64,000 bases of DNA from Brevibacillus aydinogluensis (GTDB lineage Bacteria; Bacillota; Bacilli; Brevibacillales; Brevibacillaceae): assembly GCF_031954365.1 (NCBI RefSeq), contig NZ_JAUSVZ010000004.1; one strand, given 5' to 3'. Shown here one piece after another: positions 16,775 through 24,079 of this stretch. A model generated the notes under the pieces. It was not told the origin of the DNA and did not search any database. It saw only the letters and a program-made list of their open reading frames with translations. The number at the start of each line of letters is the position of its first letter. Within the stretch, counting starts at the first letter, position 1. The position numbers were made by a program, and so were the translations under genes.

Positions 16775-17602
16775 ATGAACCATCCCATTTGGCAACCGGC
16801 TGGAATTCATGGAGCGGATCAGGCCATGCGAATAGATTTTCATGCGGAACAGAATCGTTATGCGTACGCTGGCAGGCGCGCGGACGCAAGCTGGATGGAG
16901 GCCATTTGCGGATGGCTCGACCCGGTTGGCAGGCGCGTGGCAGACATCGGATGCGGCGGCGGGATATACACCAAAGCATGGGCGGAGATGGGAGCGTCAG
17001 CGGTGGTCGGCGTTGATTTCTCCCAAGTTATGCTGGAGGCAGCAAAGGAGACCTGTCGTGACTGTCCAAACGTAACATTGGTCCGCGGAGACGCCCTGCG
17101 GACAGGGATGCCGGGGGAAAGCACCGACGTGGTGTTTGCCAGAGCGTTGATTCATCATTTGGACGAGCTGGACGGGTTCTTTGCCGAGGCCGCCCGCCTG
17201 CTTGTTCCCGGCGGTCTGGCGATCGTGCAGGATCGGACGATGGAGGATGTGTCCCTGCCGGGTTCGCCCACCCATCTGCGCGGATACTTTTTTTCCCGCT
17301 TTCCGCGTCTGCTGGAGCTGGAAAAAGAGCGCCGCCCAGCCGATTCCGACGTGCAGGACGCGATGCGAACAGCCGGTTTTCAAGCGATACACAGGGATGT
17401 GCTGTGGGAGACACGCCGCGTCTATTCGGGATGGGAGGAACTGGAGCAGGATCTGCTCAAACGAAACGGCCGCTCGATCCTGCACGCCCTTTCCGACGAA
17501 GAGCTGCGCGCGCTGGTCGCTGCCATGAAGCAGGAGATTGCTTCAGACGGGATCATCGTGGAGCGGGATCGCTGGACGATCTGGATAGGAACGAAACAAT
17601 GA
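16775..17602 (+). CDS. Class I SAM-dependent methyltransferase
   Basis: 275 residues. SAM motif VADIGCGGGIYTKAWAEMG (about 53-71), VRGDALRTGMPGESTDVVFA and RLLVPGGLAIVQD mark the Rossmann fold. The C-terminal third (about 160-275) carries conserved-looking charged helices but no domain I recognise. The substrate is unknown. It is separated by one base from the preceding methyltransferase stop, so the two are probably translationally coupled and may act on one pathway. Confidence 0.86.
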   Translation: MNHPIWQPAGIHGADQAMRIDFHAEQNRYAYAGRRADASWMEAICGWLDPVGRRVADIGCGGGIYTKAWAEMGASAVVGVDFSQVMLEAAKETCRDCPNVTLVRGDALRTGMPGESTDVVFARALIHHLDELDGFFAEAARLLVPGGLAIVQDRTMEDVSLPGSPTHLRGYFFSRFPRLLELEKERRPADSDVQDAMRTAGFQAIHRDVLWETRRVYSGWEELEQDLLKRNGRSILHALSDEELRALVAAMKQEIASDGIIVERDRWTIWIGTKQ

Positions 17603-17641
17603 GACACACTATCCGTAACCACCCTTCCCCAGTGAATCCAC

Positions 17642-17666
17642 AATTGTGAAATCGTTTGTCACAATT
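17642..17666. promoter_or_regulatory. Perfect inverted repeat upstream of a small-protein promoter
   Basis: AATTGTGA (17642-17649) and TCACAATT (17659-17666), spacer nine bases, ending ten bases before the -35 element. It is a candidate operator; the position upstream of -35 suits an activator or an upstream repressor. Confidence 0.5.
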
Positions 17667-17676
17667 CCACTACTGC

Positions 17677-17705
17677 TTGTATACCCGTGGGCGATTCTAT
17701 ATAAT
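17677..17705 (+). promoter_or_regulatory. Sigma-A promoter of the 58-residue membrane protein
   Basis: TTGTAT (17677-17682), exactly 17 bases, TATAAT (17700-17705). Confidence 0.7.
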
Positions 17706-17758
17706 GAAAGTGGCATTCTATTCCTGCGCGTCAGTTTTGTAAAGGAGTTGTCTGACGG

Positions 17759-17935
17759 ATGAAAATTACCTTGTTCGATATCCTCATGTTCGTGTTCACG
17801 TTCTTCATCCTCTGGGGCGTGATCCGTTCCGCGAGAGCCAAAAACAAGTTTGCGGTAGGATTCGGACTTTTGTCCCTGGCTGTATTCCTGTTCGCAGACG
17901 GTCTGATTATCTACTACGCGACAAGAGGAGTATAG
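17759..17935 (+). CDS. Small two-helix membrane protein, unknown function
   Basis: 58 residues: a first hydrophobic helix (ITLFDILMFVFTFFILWGVI, about 3-22), a short basic loop RSARAKNK, then a second helix (GFGLLSLAVFLFADGLIIYY, about 34-53). AAAGGAG lies 11 bases upstream, slightly far. It is a single-gene unit with its own clean promoter, an upstream dyad and a strong terminator 53 bases downstream, which argues that this short frame is a real gene. I do not recognise the family. Confidence 0.72.
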   Translation: MKITLFDILMFVFTFFILWGVIRSARAKNKFAVGFGLLSLAVFLFADGLIIYYATRGV

Positions 17936-17987
17936 GGGTCGTTCCCGTTTACAGGTTCGTTTTCGCGGGGACGAAAGCGGTTGCTGT

Positions 17988-18021
17988 GGAGGCTGCGCAA
18001 ATTGCGCGGCCTCCTTTCTTT
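17988..18021 (+). terminator. Terminator after the small membrane protein gene
   Basis: GGAGGC (17988-17993) pairs with GCCTCC (18009-18014), and the inner GCGC pairs with GCGC; TTTCTTTTT follows. Confidence 0.85.
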
Positions 18022-18079
18022 TTCGCCAATTGCATGCCCGGCGGAAATGATTAGCATACTAGGGATGGAGGTGGGAAAG

Positions 18080-19240
18080 GTGGGCAAGTGCAGTGATACC
18101 GGCATGTTTGCATGCACGGCGACGATCGCGGCCGACCGTAAAACCAAACAGCTGTGCAAACGGCTTCAGCCCCGGCAAATCGCCCTGGTGGACCATGCCG
18201 ATGTCGATGAGATGGCGGCCCGTTCGCTGCTGGAAGCCAACGTGCAGGCCGTGATCAACCTCTCCCCATTCATGACCGGCACCTACCCCGCCGAAGGGGC
18301 GAGCAGACTGCTGGAAGCAGGGATTCCCATGTACGAAGTCGTCGGTGGACACAGCAGTCTGGTGGAGGAATTGGACGGAAAACGGGCGGCAGTGTCGGGC
18401 GATGCGCTGCTGGTGCACACTGACGGACAGTGGCGTCCGGTTGCCTCCGTGCGGGCCGTCACCGCTGATGAGATCGCGGCAAGGCGAAAGGAAGCGGATG
18501 ACCGCCTGGACGACGTGCTGGCCGCGTTTATCGACAACACCCTGCAGTTCGCCGAACGGGAAAAGGAACTGTTTCTCCATCCGCTGCGCAAGTTGCCCTT
18601 GGTCACGCGGATGGCAAACCGGCATGTGGTGGTGGTCGTGCGCGGCCGGCATTATCGGGAGGATTTGCGGATGCTTTCCTCCTACATCCGCGAGTGCCAG
18701 CCGGTGCTGATTGCTGTGGACGGCGGGGCGGACGCGTTGATGGAATGCGGCTACACGCCCGATCTGATCGTCGGGGACATGGACAGCATCTCCGACCGCG
18801 CCCTGTGCTGCGGGGCGGAGGTAGTGGTCCACGCTTTTCCCGATGGCAGCGCGCCCGGACGGGAGAGGGTCGAGGCGCTGGGGCTTCCCTATCACCTCCT
18901 GCCCGCGCCGGGGACCAGCGAAGATGTCGCAATGCTGCTCGCCTACGAGGAACAGGCGCAGCTGATCGTCACGATTGGCTCGCATTCCAATATGATTGAC
19001 TTTTTGGAGAAAGGACGCAAAGGCATGGCCAGCACCCTGCTGGTACGCACCAAAATCGGGCCCAAGCTGATCGATGCCAAGGGCGTCAGCCAGCTCTACC
19101 AGCCGCGCTGGTCGTGGAACTGGTGGGCGCTGATGATCGCCGCCACCCTCGTTCCGGTCGCGGCCGCTCTGGCAATCAACCCGGTCGCCCGCCACGCCGT
19201 GCAAATGTGGTGGATGCAGTGGCGCAGTTGGGCGTTTTAG
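18080..19240 (+). CDS. steA: SteA-like membrane-anchored thiamine-pyrophosphokinase-fold protein
   Basis: 386 residues from GTG 18080, which sits five bases after GGAGGTGG (18067-18074); ATG 18065 and ATG 18104 are in-frame alternatives. The protein has an N-terminal domain (ADRKTKQLCKRLQPRQIALVDH), a region related to thiamine pyrophosphokinase (AVDGGADALMECGYTPDLIVGDMDS, about 205-230) and a C-terminal membrane anchor (WNWWALMIAATLVPVAAALAI). This is the architecture of actinobacterial SteA, a cytokinetic-ring protein that works with SteB. The next gene encodes a SteB-like partner, which strengthens the call. A role in division-linked wall hydrolysis is inferred. Confidence 0.82.
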   Translation: MGKCSDTGMFACTATIAADRKTKQLCKRLQPRQIALVDHADVDEMAARSLLEANVQAVINLSPFMTGTYPAEGASRLLEAGIPMYEVVGGHSSLVEELDGKRAAVSGDALLVHTDGQWRPVASVRAVTADEIAARRKEADDRLDDVLAAFIDNTLQFAEREKELFLHPLRKLPLVTRMANRHVVVVVRGRHYREDLRMLSSYIRECQPVLIAVDGGADALMECGYTPDLIVGDMDSISDRALCCGAEVVVHAFPDGSAPGRERVEALGLPYHLLPAPGTSEDVAMLLAYEEQAQLIVTIGSHSNMIDFLEKGRKGMASTLLVRTKIGPKLIDAKGVSQLYQPRWSWNWWALMIAATLVPVAAALAINPVARHAVQMWWMQWRSWAF

Positions 19241-19252
19241 GAGGCGGCGGAA

Positions 19253-19813
19253 TTGATTCACTTTCGTCATCACCTGTTGTCGCTGGCTGCAGTGTTTCTC
19301 GCATTGGGGATCGGCATCCTGCTGGGAGGAACGGCCGGGCAATCGTGGTTTGCACTGAAGGAACAGGAAGTGTTGAAAAACATGGAAGCCAAGTACGACC
19401 AGGCGCTGCGCAGCAACAGCGAGCTGAAGCAGCAGCTAAACCGTATCTTGGCGGAAATGGAGCGGAACCACGAAGAAATGGAACAGCTGCTGGCCAGCCG
19501 CTATGCCAATGAACTGAAGGGGAGCAGCGTGTACGTCTGGCATGCCGATCAGCAGCAATTGCTGCGGCTCAAGCAGATATTCCGCTCCGTCGGGGTAAAC
19601 GTGCTTGCCTACCGGGAGGGAAGCATACCGTCGGACGGGCCGCTGTTGGTCTTTGGCCCTGTCCAGCCGGACTGGCTGTCGACGCTGCCAAACGACTGCC
19701 GCTGGCTGTACGCCGAAGAGGTGCCCGATTCGCCGAGCAAACAGTGGGGATTGCTGGAGAACGTGCAAAAGCTGCTGACGGAAATGAGGGAGGCGCGTGA
19801 AAAAAACAGTTAG
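19253..19813 (+). CDS. SteB/MctB-like membrane protein with coiled coil
   Basis: 186 residues. The N-terminus IHFRHHLLSLAAVFLALGIG with the following GILLGG is the hallmark of the family often annotated 'copper transporter' MctB, and also of SteB. One membrane helix is followed by a coiled coil (about 38-85, LKEQEVLKNMEAKYDQALRS onward) and a soluble C-terminal domain outside the membrane. The start is TTG 19253 after AGGAGGCGG. A metal transport role has weak basis here; pairing with SteA suggests a division or envelope scaffold. It overlaps the next gene by 17 bases. Confidence 0.8.
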   Translation: MIHFRHHLLSLAAVFLALGIGILLGGTAGQSWFALKEQEVLKNMEAKYDQALRSNSELKQQLNRILAEMERNHEEMEQLLASRYANELKGSSVYVWHADQQQLLRLKQIFRSVGVNVLAYREGSIPSDGPLLVFGPVQPDWLSTLPNDCRWLYAEEVPDSPSKQWGLLENVQKLLTEMREAREKNS

Positions 19814-20489
19814 CGTAGTAATTCCCGCCTATAACGAGGCCGACTCCATCGTGTCCACGCTGCAGGCTGTCCGCGAGCACGTCATCTGTGACGAACTGAT
19901 CGTCGTCGATGACGGCAGTACGGACGGCACGGGAGCACTGGCGGACAGTTGGGCCGATCTGGTAATCCGATTGCCGCGCAACCAGGGCAAAGGGGCAGCG
20001 CTGCAGACGGGCTGGCGGCGTGCCGCTGGCGACATCGTGCTGCTGTTGGACGGCGATTTGCGGGAAAGCGCGGGAGAAGCGAACCGCCTGATCGCTCCTG
20101 TCCTCAGCGGCGTCTGCGACATGGCAGTGGCCGTACTGCCCGCGCCGGCGCGAAAAGCGGGCGTGGGATTGGCAAAAGGATTGGCGCGTCACGGCATCCG
20201 GCTGTTGACCGGGTATCGGGCACAGGCGCCGCTGTCGGGGCAGCGGGCCATTCGCCGCCAGGTGTTGGAACGCACGGGGCGTCTGGACAAGGGCTTTGGC
20301 ATCGAAGTCGGGTTGACCATTGATGCGCTTCGGGCCGGGTACCGGGTGCTGGAGGTGCCGGTTGCGTTTGCCCATCGGGAGACCGGAAATGATTGGGCCG
20401 GTTACTGCCACCGGGGAAAAGAATTTTGGGCGATCGGCCGGGCACTTGGCCGCAAATGGTGGGAGGGAAGCGTGTGGACGCGAAACTGA
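19797..20489 (+). CDS. Family 2 glycosyltransferase
   Basis: 230 residues, GT-A fold. It starts at GTG 19797 with GAGGGAGG in front. VSVVIPAYNEADSIVSTL, VVDDGSTDGTG, NQGKGAALQTGWRRA and the DXD-like LLLDGDLRE are visible, as in dolichyl-phosphate-mannose-synthase-like and undecaprenyl-phosphate glycosyltransferases. No membrane anchor is present. It is embedded between the SteB-like gene and a WecA/MraY-like gene, overlapping both, so a lipid-linked sugar role in envelope assembly is plausible but unproven. Confidence 0.88.
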   Translation: MKKTVSVVIPAYNEADSIVSTLQAVREHVICDELIVVDDGSTDGTGALADSWADLVIRLPRNQGKGAALQTGWRRAAGDIVLLLDGDLRESAGEANRLIAPVLSGVCDMAVAVLPAPARKAGVGLAKGLARHGIRLLTGYRAQAPLSGQRAIRRQVLERTGRLDKGFGIEVGLTIDALRAGYRVLEVPVAFAHRETGNDWAGYCHRGKEFWAIGRALGRKWWEGSVWTRN

Positions 20490-21349
20490 TGGCGCTGCTT
20501 TTTCTCGGCGTCGTCGTCCCCGCGGTCGGGCATCGCCTGCTGTTTGCCGCATGTTTGCGGATGCTTAACAGGAAGGGAATGATCCGCAAAAATTTCAGGG
20601 ACGAAGACGTGATCACCGGGGGAGGCGTGGCAGTGTTTTGTTATGCAGCCGCCGCGCAGGCGGCGATGCTGCTCGTCTGCCTGATTGCCGCCGAGGCGTC
20701 AGCCATGCTGCGCGTGGGCGTCTTGTTTCTGGCCGGTTCGGCGTCGATGGCGTTTTGGGGCTGGCTGGACGACTGCAGTCCCGACAAAGCGGTAAAAGGC
20801 TTCCGCGGCCACTTCGGCGCACTCTGGAAGGAACGGCGCATGACCAGCGGCATGTGGAAAGCGTGGGGAGGCGGGAGTACGGCCCTGTTGGTCAGCCTCG
20901 CCCTTTACGGGGAGACGCTGTCGGCGCTTGCAGCAGCCGGTCTGCTGGCGCTGTCGCCAAACGTACTCAACATGTTTGACCTGCGGCCGGCGCGCGCGCT
21001 CAAGGTGTTTGCGCTGCTCGCAGCTGTGGCTGTGGCAGGCGGGGCGTTTGCTTCAGGAAAAGCTCCCTGCTGGGTGTGGATGGTTCCCGTGGCGGCTGCT
21101 GCTGCGCTGGTGTTTCGGCATGACGCCGCAGGCCGCCTGATGCTGGGAGACACGGGGGCCAACTATCTGGGGTTCGCGGCTGGATTCAGCCTTGCGACCA
21201 ACCTGTCGTTTGCCGTGCAAATTGCCATGCTGCTCGTGTTTGCAATCCTCCACCTGTTGGCGGAATTCGTCTCCTTTTCCCGCGTGATCCAATCTGTCGG
21301 CTGGCTGAACCGGCTGGATCAGTGGGGCCGGCCGGCTGAAACGAAATAG
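20474..21349 (+). CDS. Degenerate MraY/WecA-like (glycosyltransferase family 4) membrane protein
   Basis: 291 residues with about eight to ten membrane helices. It starts at GTG 20474, six bases after GGGAGGG. Family remnants are GWLDDCSPDKAVKGF (the Asp-Asp segment), PNVLNMFDLRPARALKVF (the NxxNxxD segment, altered around the usual Gly-Leu) and LGDTGANYLGF. MraY/WecA enzymes transfer phospho-sugar to undecaprenyl phosphate; the changed motif makes activity on a standard substrate uncertain. It is the last gene of a four-gene overlapping unit with steA, the steB-like gene and the GT2 gene. Confidence 0.8.
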   Translation: MDAKLMALLFLGVVVPAVGHRLLFAACLRMLNRKGMIRKNFRDEDVITGGGVAVFCYAAAAQAAMLLVCLIAAEASAMLRVGVLFLAGSASMAFWGWLDDCSPDKAVKGFRGHFGALWKERRMTSGMWKAWGGGSTALLVSLALYGETLSALAAAGLLALSPNVLNMFDLRPARALKVFALLAAVAVAGGAFASGKAPCWVWMVPVAAAAALVFRHDAAGRLMLGDTGANYLGFAAGFSLATNLSFAVQIAMLLVFAILHLLAEFVSFSRVIQSVGWLNRLDQWGRPAETK

Positions 21350-21375
21350 AACCAGGTCGTCACGGCCTGGTTCTA
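21347..21375. terminator. Bidirectional hairpin containing both convergent stop codons
   Basis: TAGAACCAGG (21347-21356) pairs perfectly with CCTGGTTCTA (21366-21375), and the stem extends inward to a three-base loop. The first TAG is the stop of the MraY-like gene; the last three bases are the reverse-strand TAG stop of yqzF. There is no T tract on either side, so termination efficiency is uncertain. Confidence 0.6.
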
Positions 21376-21636
21376 GTCTTCGTCGTCTTCCGGATCGCGT
21401 TTCATGAAGCGGGGCTGTACGCGGTTCCGCTTCCGATCGTGGTGCAATATAAACCCGCCGATAAAGCTGACGGGGCCTGCGAACAGCACGAGTCCGAGCA
21501 GCAGCTTTCCCCAGAGGAAATCTGCATCGGGTGTTGCGGAGTAAAAAAGCGCATCGCGGATCAGTTTGATTCCGTACATGGCAAGCGCTGCGGGAATGAC
21601 CATGATCATAAGCGCGATTAGTTTTTGGCCGATCAA
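21373..21636 (-). CDS. yqzF: DUF2627 membrane protein YqzF
   Basis: 87 residues, two membrane helices (LIALMIMVIPAALAMYGIKL and LLLGLVLFAGPVSFIGGFIL) and a basic tail HHDRKRNRVQPRF, matching YqzF/DUF2627. The start is taken as TTG 21636, nine bases after AAAGGGGTG; GTG 21648 is also possible. It is divergent from bkdR, as in B. subtilis where yqzF neighbours bkdR. Function unknown. Confidence 0.82.
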   Translation of the reverse strand: MIGQKLIALMIMVIPAALAMYGIKLIRDALFYSATPDADFLWGKLLLGLVLFAGPVSFIGGFILHHDRKRNRVQPRFMKRDPEDDED

Positions 21637-21786
21637 GGGCGTGTTCACCCCTTTCCAACGTGCTCCCTTCCCATCATAATGGATGGGTCGCCCCTTGTCC
21701 AACGGAACATGCGCCTGTCCAACCGGGCGCGCATGGGGTACAATGGTAACAGTCTGATTTCTGATTGGTGGAAAGAGGGATCGCGC

Positions 21787-23853
21787 ATGCACAAGCTGCT
21801 CATCGTCGGGGCCGGCCGGGGCGGAACGGCGCTTCTGCGGTTGTTGAGCAACATGGAGGAGATGACGATCATCGCCGTGGTGGATGAGCGCAGCGACGCA
21901 CCGGGACTGGAACTGGCCCGATCACTGGGCATCGAGGTCGGCACAGATTTTCGGCCGTATCTGTCCAGGGATGTGGACGTGATTCTGGAGGCGACCGGCA
22001 ACCAGGCGGCCTATGAAGAGATCCTGCGCCTCAAACAGGAAAAGACGGCGCTGATTCCAGGGACGTTTACCAGCATCATCATGAAGCTGATCAGCGAGAA
22101 GGAAGCGCTGATCGCCGCGCTGACGCAGAACCAGCGGGAGCGGGAGACCATGCTCAACTCCACCCATGATGCGATCATCGCCGTCAACCGGCAGGGGATC
22201 ATCACCCTGTTCAACAGGGCAGCGGAACGGCTGATGGGACTGGAGGCAGCAGATGTGCTGGGGACGGTCGCCTCGGAAAAGATCCCCAACACGCGCTTAC
22301 ATATCGTATTGGAAACGGGGCAGCCGGAGCTCAACCAGGAGCAGGTGCTGCCCAATAAGACGCGCATCATCACCAACCGCGTTCCTGTTCGCAACGAACA
22401 AGGCGAGGTGGTGGGCGCTGTCGCCATCTTCCGCGACATTACGGAAATCATGACACTGGCGGAAGAAGTGACCGACCTGAAAGAGCTGAAAAGCATGCTG
22501 CAGGCGATTATTCATTCGTCTGACGAGGCCATCTCGGTCGTAGATGCCAAGGGAAATGGCCTGCTGATCAATCCCGCGTATACCCGGCTGACCGGTCTGC
22601 AGCCCGAAGACATCATTGGCAAGCCGGCAACGGTGGACATCTCCGAAGGGGACAGCATGCACATGCGTGTGCTGAAGACCAAAAAGCCGGTTCGCGGCGT
22701 ACATATGAAAGTGGGACCGAAACGAAAAGACGTCGTCGTCAACGTGGCCCCGGTCATGGTGGACGGTGAGCTGAAAGGCAGTGTCGGGGTGATCCACGAC
22801 GTATCGGAAATCAAACGGCTGACGGAAGAGCTGGAACGGGCACACCAGATCATCCGCACCCTGGAAGCCAAGTACACCTTTGCCGACATCATCGGCTTCA
22901 GCGAGCCGATGCGGGCGGCAATCGAACAGGCGCAAAAGGCAGCCTTGACCCGGGCGACCGTGCTCTTGCGCGGCGAATCGGGGACGGGCAAGGAGCTGTT
23001 CGCCCACGCCATCCACAACGCCAGCGAACGGAAGTACAAGCAGTTCATCCGCGTCAACTGCGCAGCGATCTCGGAGCATCTGCTGGAGAGCGAACTGTTC
23101 GGTTACGAGGAGGGAGCATTTACAGGCGCGCGGCGCGGCGGCAAGCGGGGCCTGTTCGAGGAAGCCAGCGGCGGCACCATTTTTCTCGATGAAATTGGCG
23201 AACTGTCGATGAGCATGCAGGTCAAACTGCTCCGCGTTCTGCAGGAGCGGGAAGTGGTGCGCGTCGGCGGGACCAAGGCGATCGACGTCGACGTCCGCGT
23301 CATCGCGGCCACTCACGTCAATCTGGAATCAGCGATCCAAGCGGGCCGTTTTCGGGAAGACTTGTACTACCGGCTCCTCGTGGTTCCGATCTATATCCCG
23401 CCGCTGCGGCAGCGTCTGGAGGACATACAACCGCTCGCCATGCACCTGCTGCGCAAGTACAATCAGGAATACGGGCGCAACGTCGAGGAGATCGCCCCGG
23501 AGACGCTGCGCATCCTGCTCTCCTACCACTGGCCGGGCAATGTGCGGGAGTTGGAAAACGTGCTGGCCCGGGCGATGATCCACATGCGGATCAGCGAGCG
23601 GGTCATCCTGCCGGAGCATCTGCCTCCGCTGGAGCGAAAAAGCGGAAACCACGGCGGACAGCGACAGGAGACTGCCGCCACCACGGGTAAAACGCTGAAG
23701 GAGGCGGTGGAAGAAGCGGAGCGGCAGCACATCATCCACGAGCTGACAGCCGCTCGCGGCAACCGCACGCTGGCGGCCAAACGCCTGGGGATTTCAATCC
23801 GCAGCCTGTATTACAAGCTGGAAAAGCTGGGGATTACCGAGGAGCAGAGCTGA
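21787..23853 (+). CDS. bkdR: Sigma-54-dependent transcriptional activator BkdR
   Basis: 688-residue enhancer-binding protein that activates branched-chain amino acid degradation genes with SigL. Order: an N-terminal Rossmann-like domain (LLIVGAGRGGTALLRLL, 1-110), two PAS domains (about 115-225 and 235-350), an AAA+ domain with Walker A GESGTGKE (about 397), the sigma-54 contact loop GAFTGA (about 442) and Walker B GGTIFLDEIGEL (about 461), and a Fis-type HTH (NRTLAAKRLGISIRSLYYKL) at the C-terminus. ATG 21787 follows AAAGAGGG. The target promoter lies immediately downstream. Confidence 0.95.
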   Translation: MHKLLIVGAGRGGTALLRLLSNMEEMTIIAVVDERSDAPGLELARSLGIEVGTDFRPYLSRDVDVILEATGNQAAYEEILRLKQEKTALIPGTFTSIIMKLISEKEALIAALTQNQRERETMLNSTHDAIIAVNRQGIITLFNRAAERLMGLEAADVLGTVASEKIPNTRLHIVLETGQPELNQEQVLPNKTRIITNRVPVRNEQGEVVGAVAIFRDITEIMTLAEEVTDLKELKSMLQAIIHSSDEAISVVDAKGNGLLINPAYTRLTGLQPEDIIGKPATVDISEGDSMHMRVLKTKKPVRGVHMKVGPKRKDVVVNVAPVMVDGELKGSVGVIHDVSEIKRLTEELERAHQIIRTLEAKYTFADIIGFSEPMRAAIEQAQKAALTRATVLLRGESGTGKELFAHAIHNASERKYKQFIRVNCAAISEHLLESELFGYEEGAFTGARRGGKRGLFEEASGGTIFLDEIGELSMSMQVKLLRVLQEREVVRVGGTKAIDVDVRVIAATHVNLESAIQAGRFREDLYYRLLVVPIYIPPLRQRLEDIQPLAMHLLRKYNQEYGRNVEEIAPETLRILLSYHWPGNVRELENVLARAMIHMRISERVILPEHLPPLERKSGNHGGQRQETAATTGKTLKEAVEEAERQHIIHELTAARGNRTLAAKRLGISIRSLYYKLEKLGITEEQS

Positions 23854-23874
23854 GCGAGACGAGCGTGCATTTTT

Positions 23875-23906
23875 TTGCATGCAACCTTTTGCTCGTTTGT
23901 GCAAAA
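23875..23906. promoter_or_regulatory. Candidate BkdR upstream activating sites
   Basis: Two dyads lie 72-103 bases upstream of the -24 element: TTGCATGCAA (23875-23884), a perfect palindrome, and TTTTGC (23887-23892) with GCAAAA (23901-23906), spacer eight. The distance suits an enhancer-binding protein. The first dyad may also contribute to a bkdR terminator, since CGAGC and GCTCG flank it. Confidence 0.5.
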
Positions 23907-23977
23907 TATTGCGCAGGAAATTGCCAAGCCCGAATGGCTCCTGCACAAAATTGAAGCGCTTTCATTTTCTCTTTCGA

Positions 23978-23994
23978 TGGCATGACTGTTGCAT
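23978..23994 (+). promoter_or_regulatory. Sigma-54 (-24/-12) promoter of the bcd-bkd operon
   Basis: TGGCATGACTGTTGCAT matches TGGCAC-N5-TTGCA with one change. The invariant GG (23979-23980) and GC (23991-23992) are the required ten bases apart. It lies 85 bases before bcd and directly after bkdR. Confidence 0.88.
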
Positions 23995-24079
23995 TATAAA
24001 CCAATCGGGAGCAGGCAGAAGAGTTCTCTCCGCTTGACTGCCGGATTGCAAAGACGAAACATACTAGGGAGGTTTCCTC

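Noticed and set aside
18080..19240. Reading the SteA-like gene as thiamine pyrophosphokinase
   Set aside because: Only the central part resembles the kinase fold; the extra N-terminal domain, C-terminal membrane anchor and SteB-like neighbour fit SteA better.
19253..19813. Copper transporter annotation for the SteB-like protein
   Set aside because: There is one membrane helix and a coiled coil, no metal-binding Cys/Met/His cluster; a transport function is not supported by sequence.
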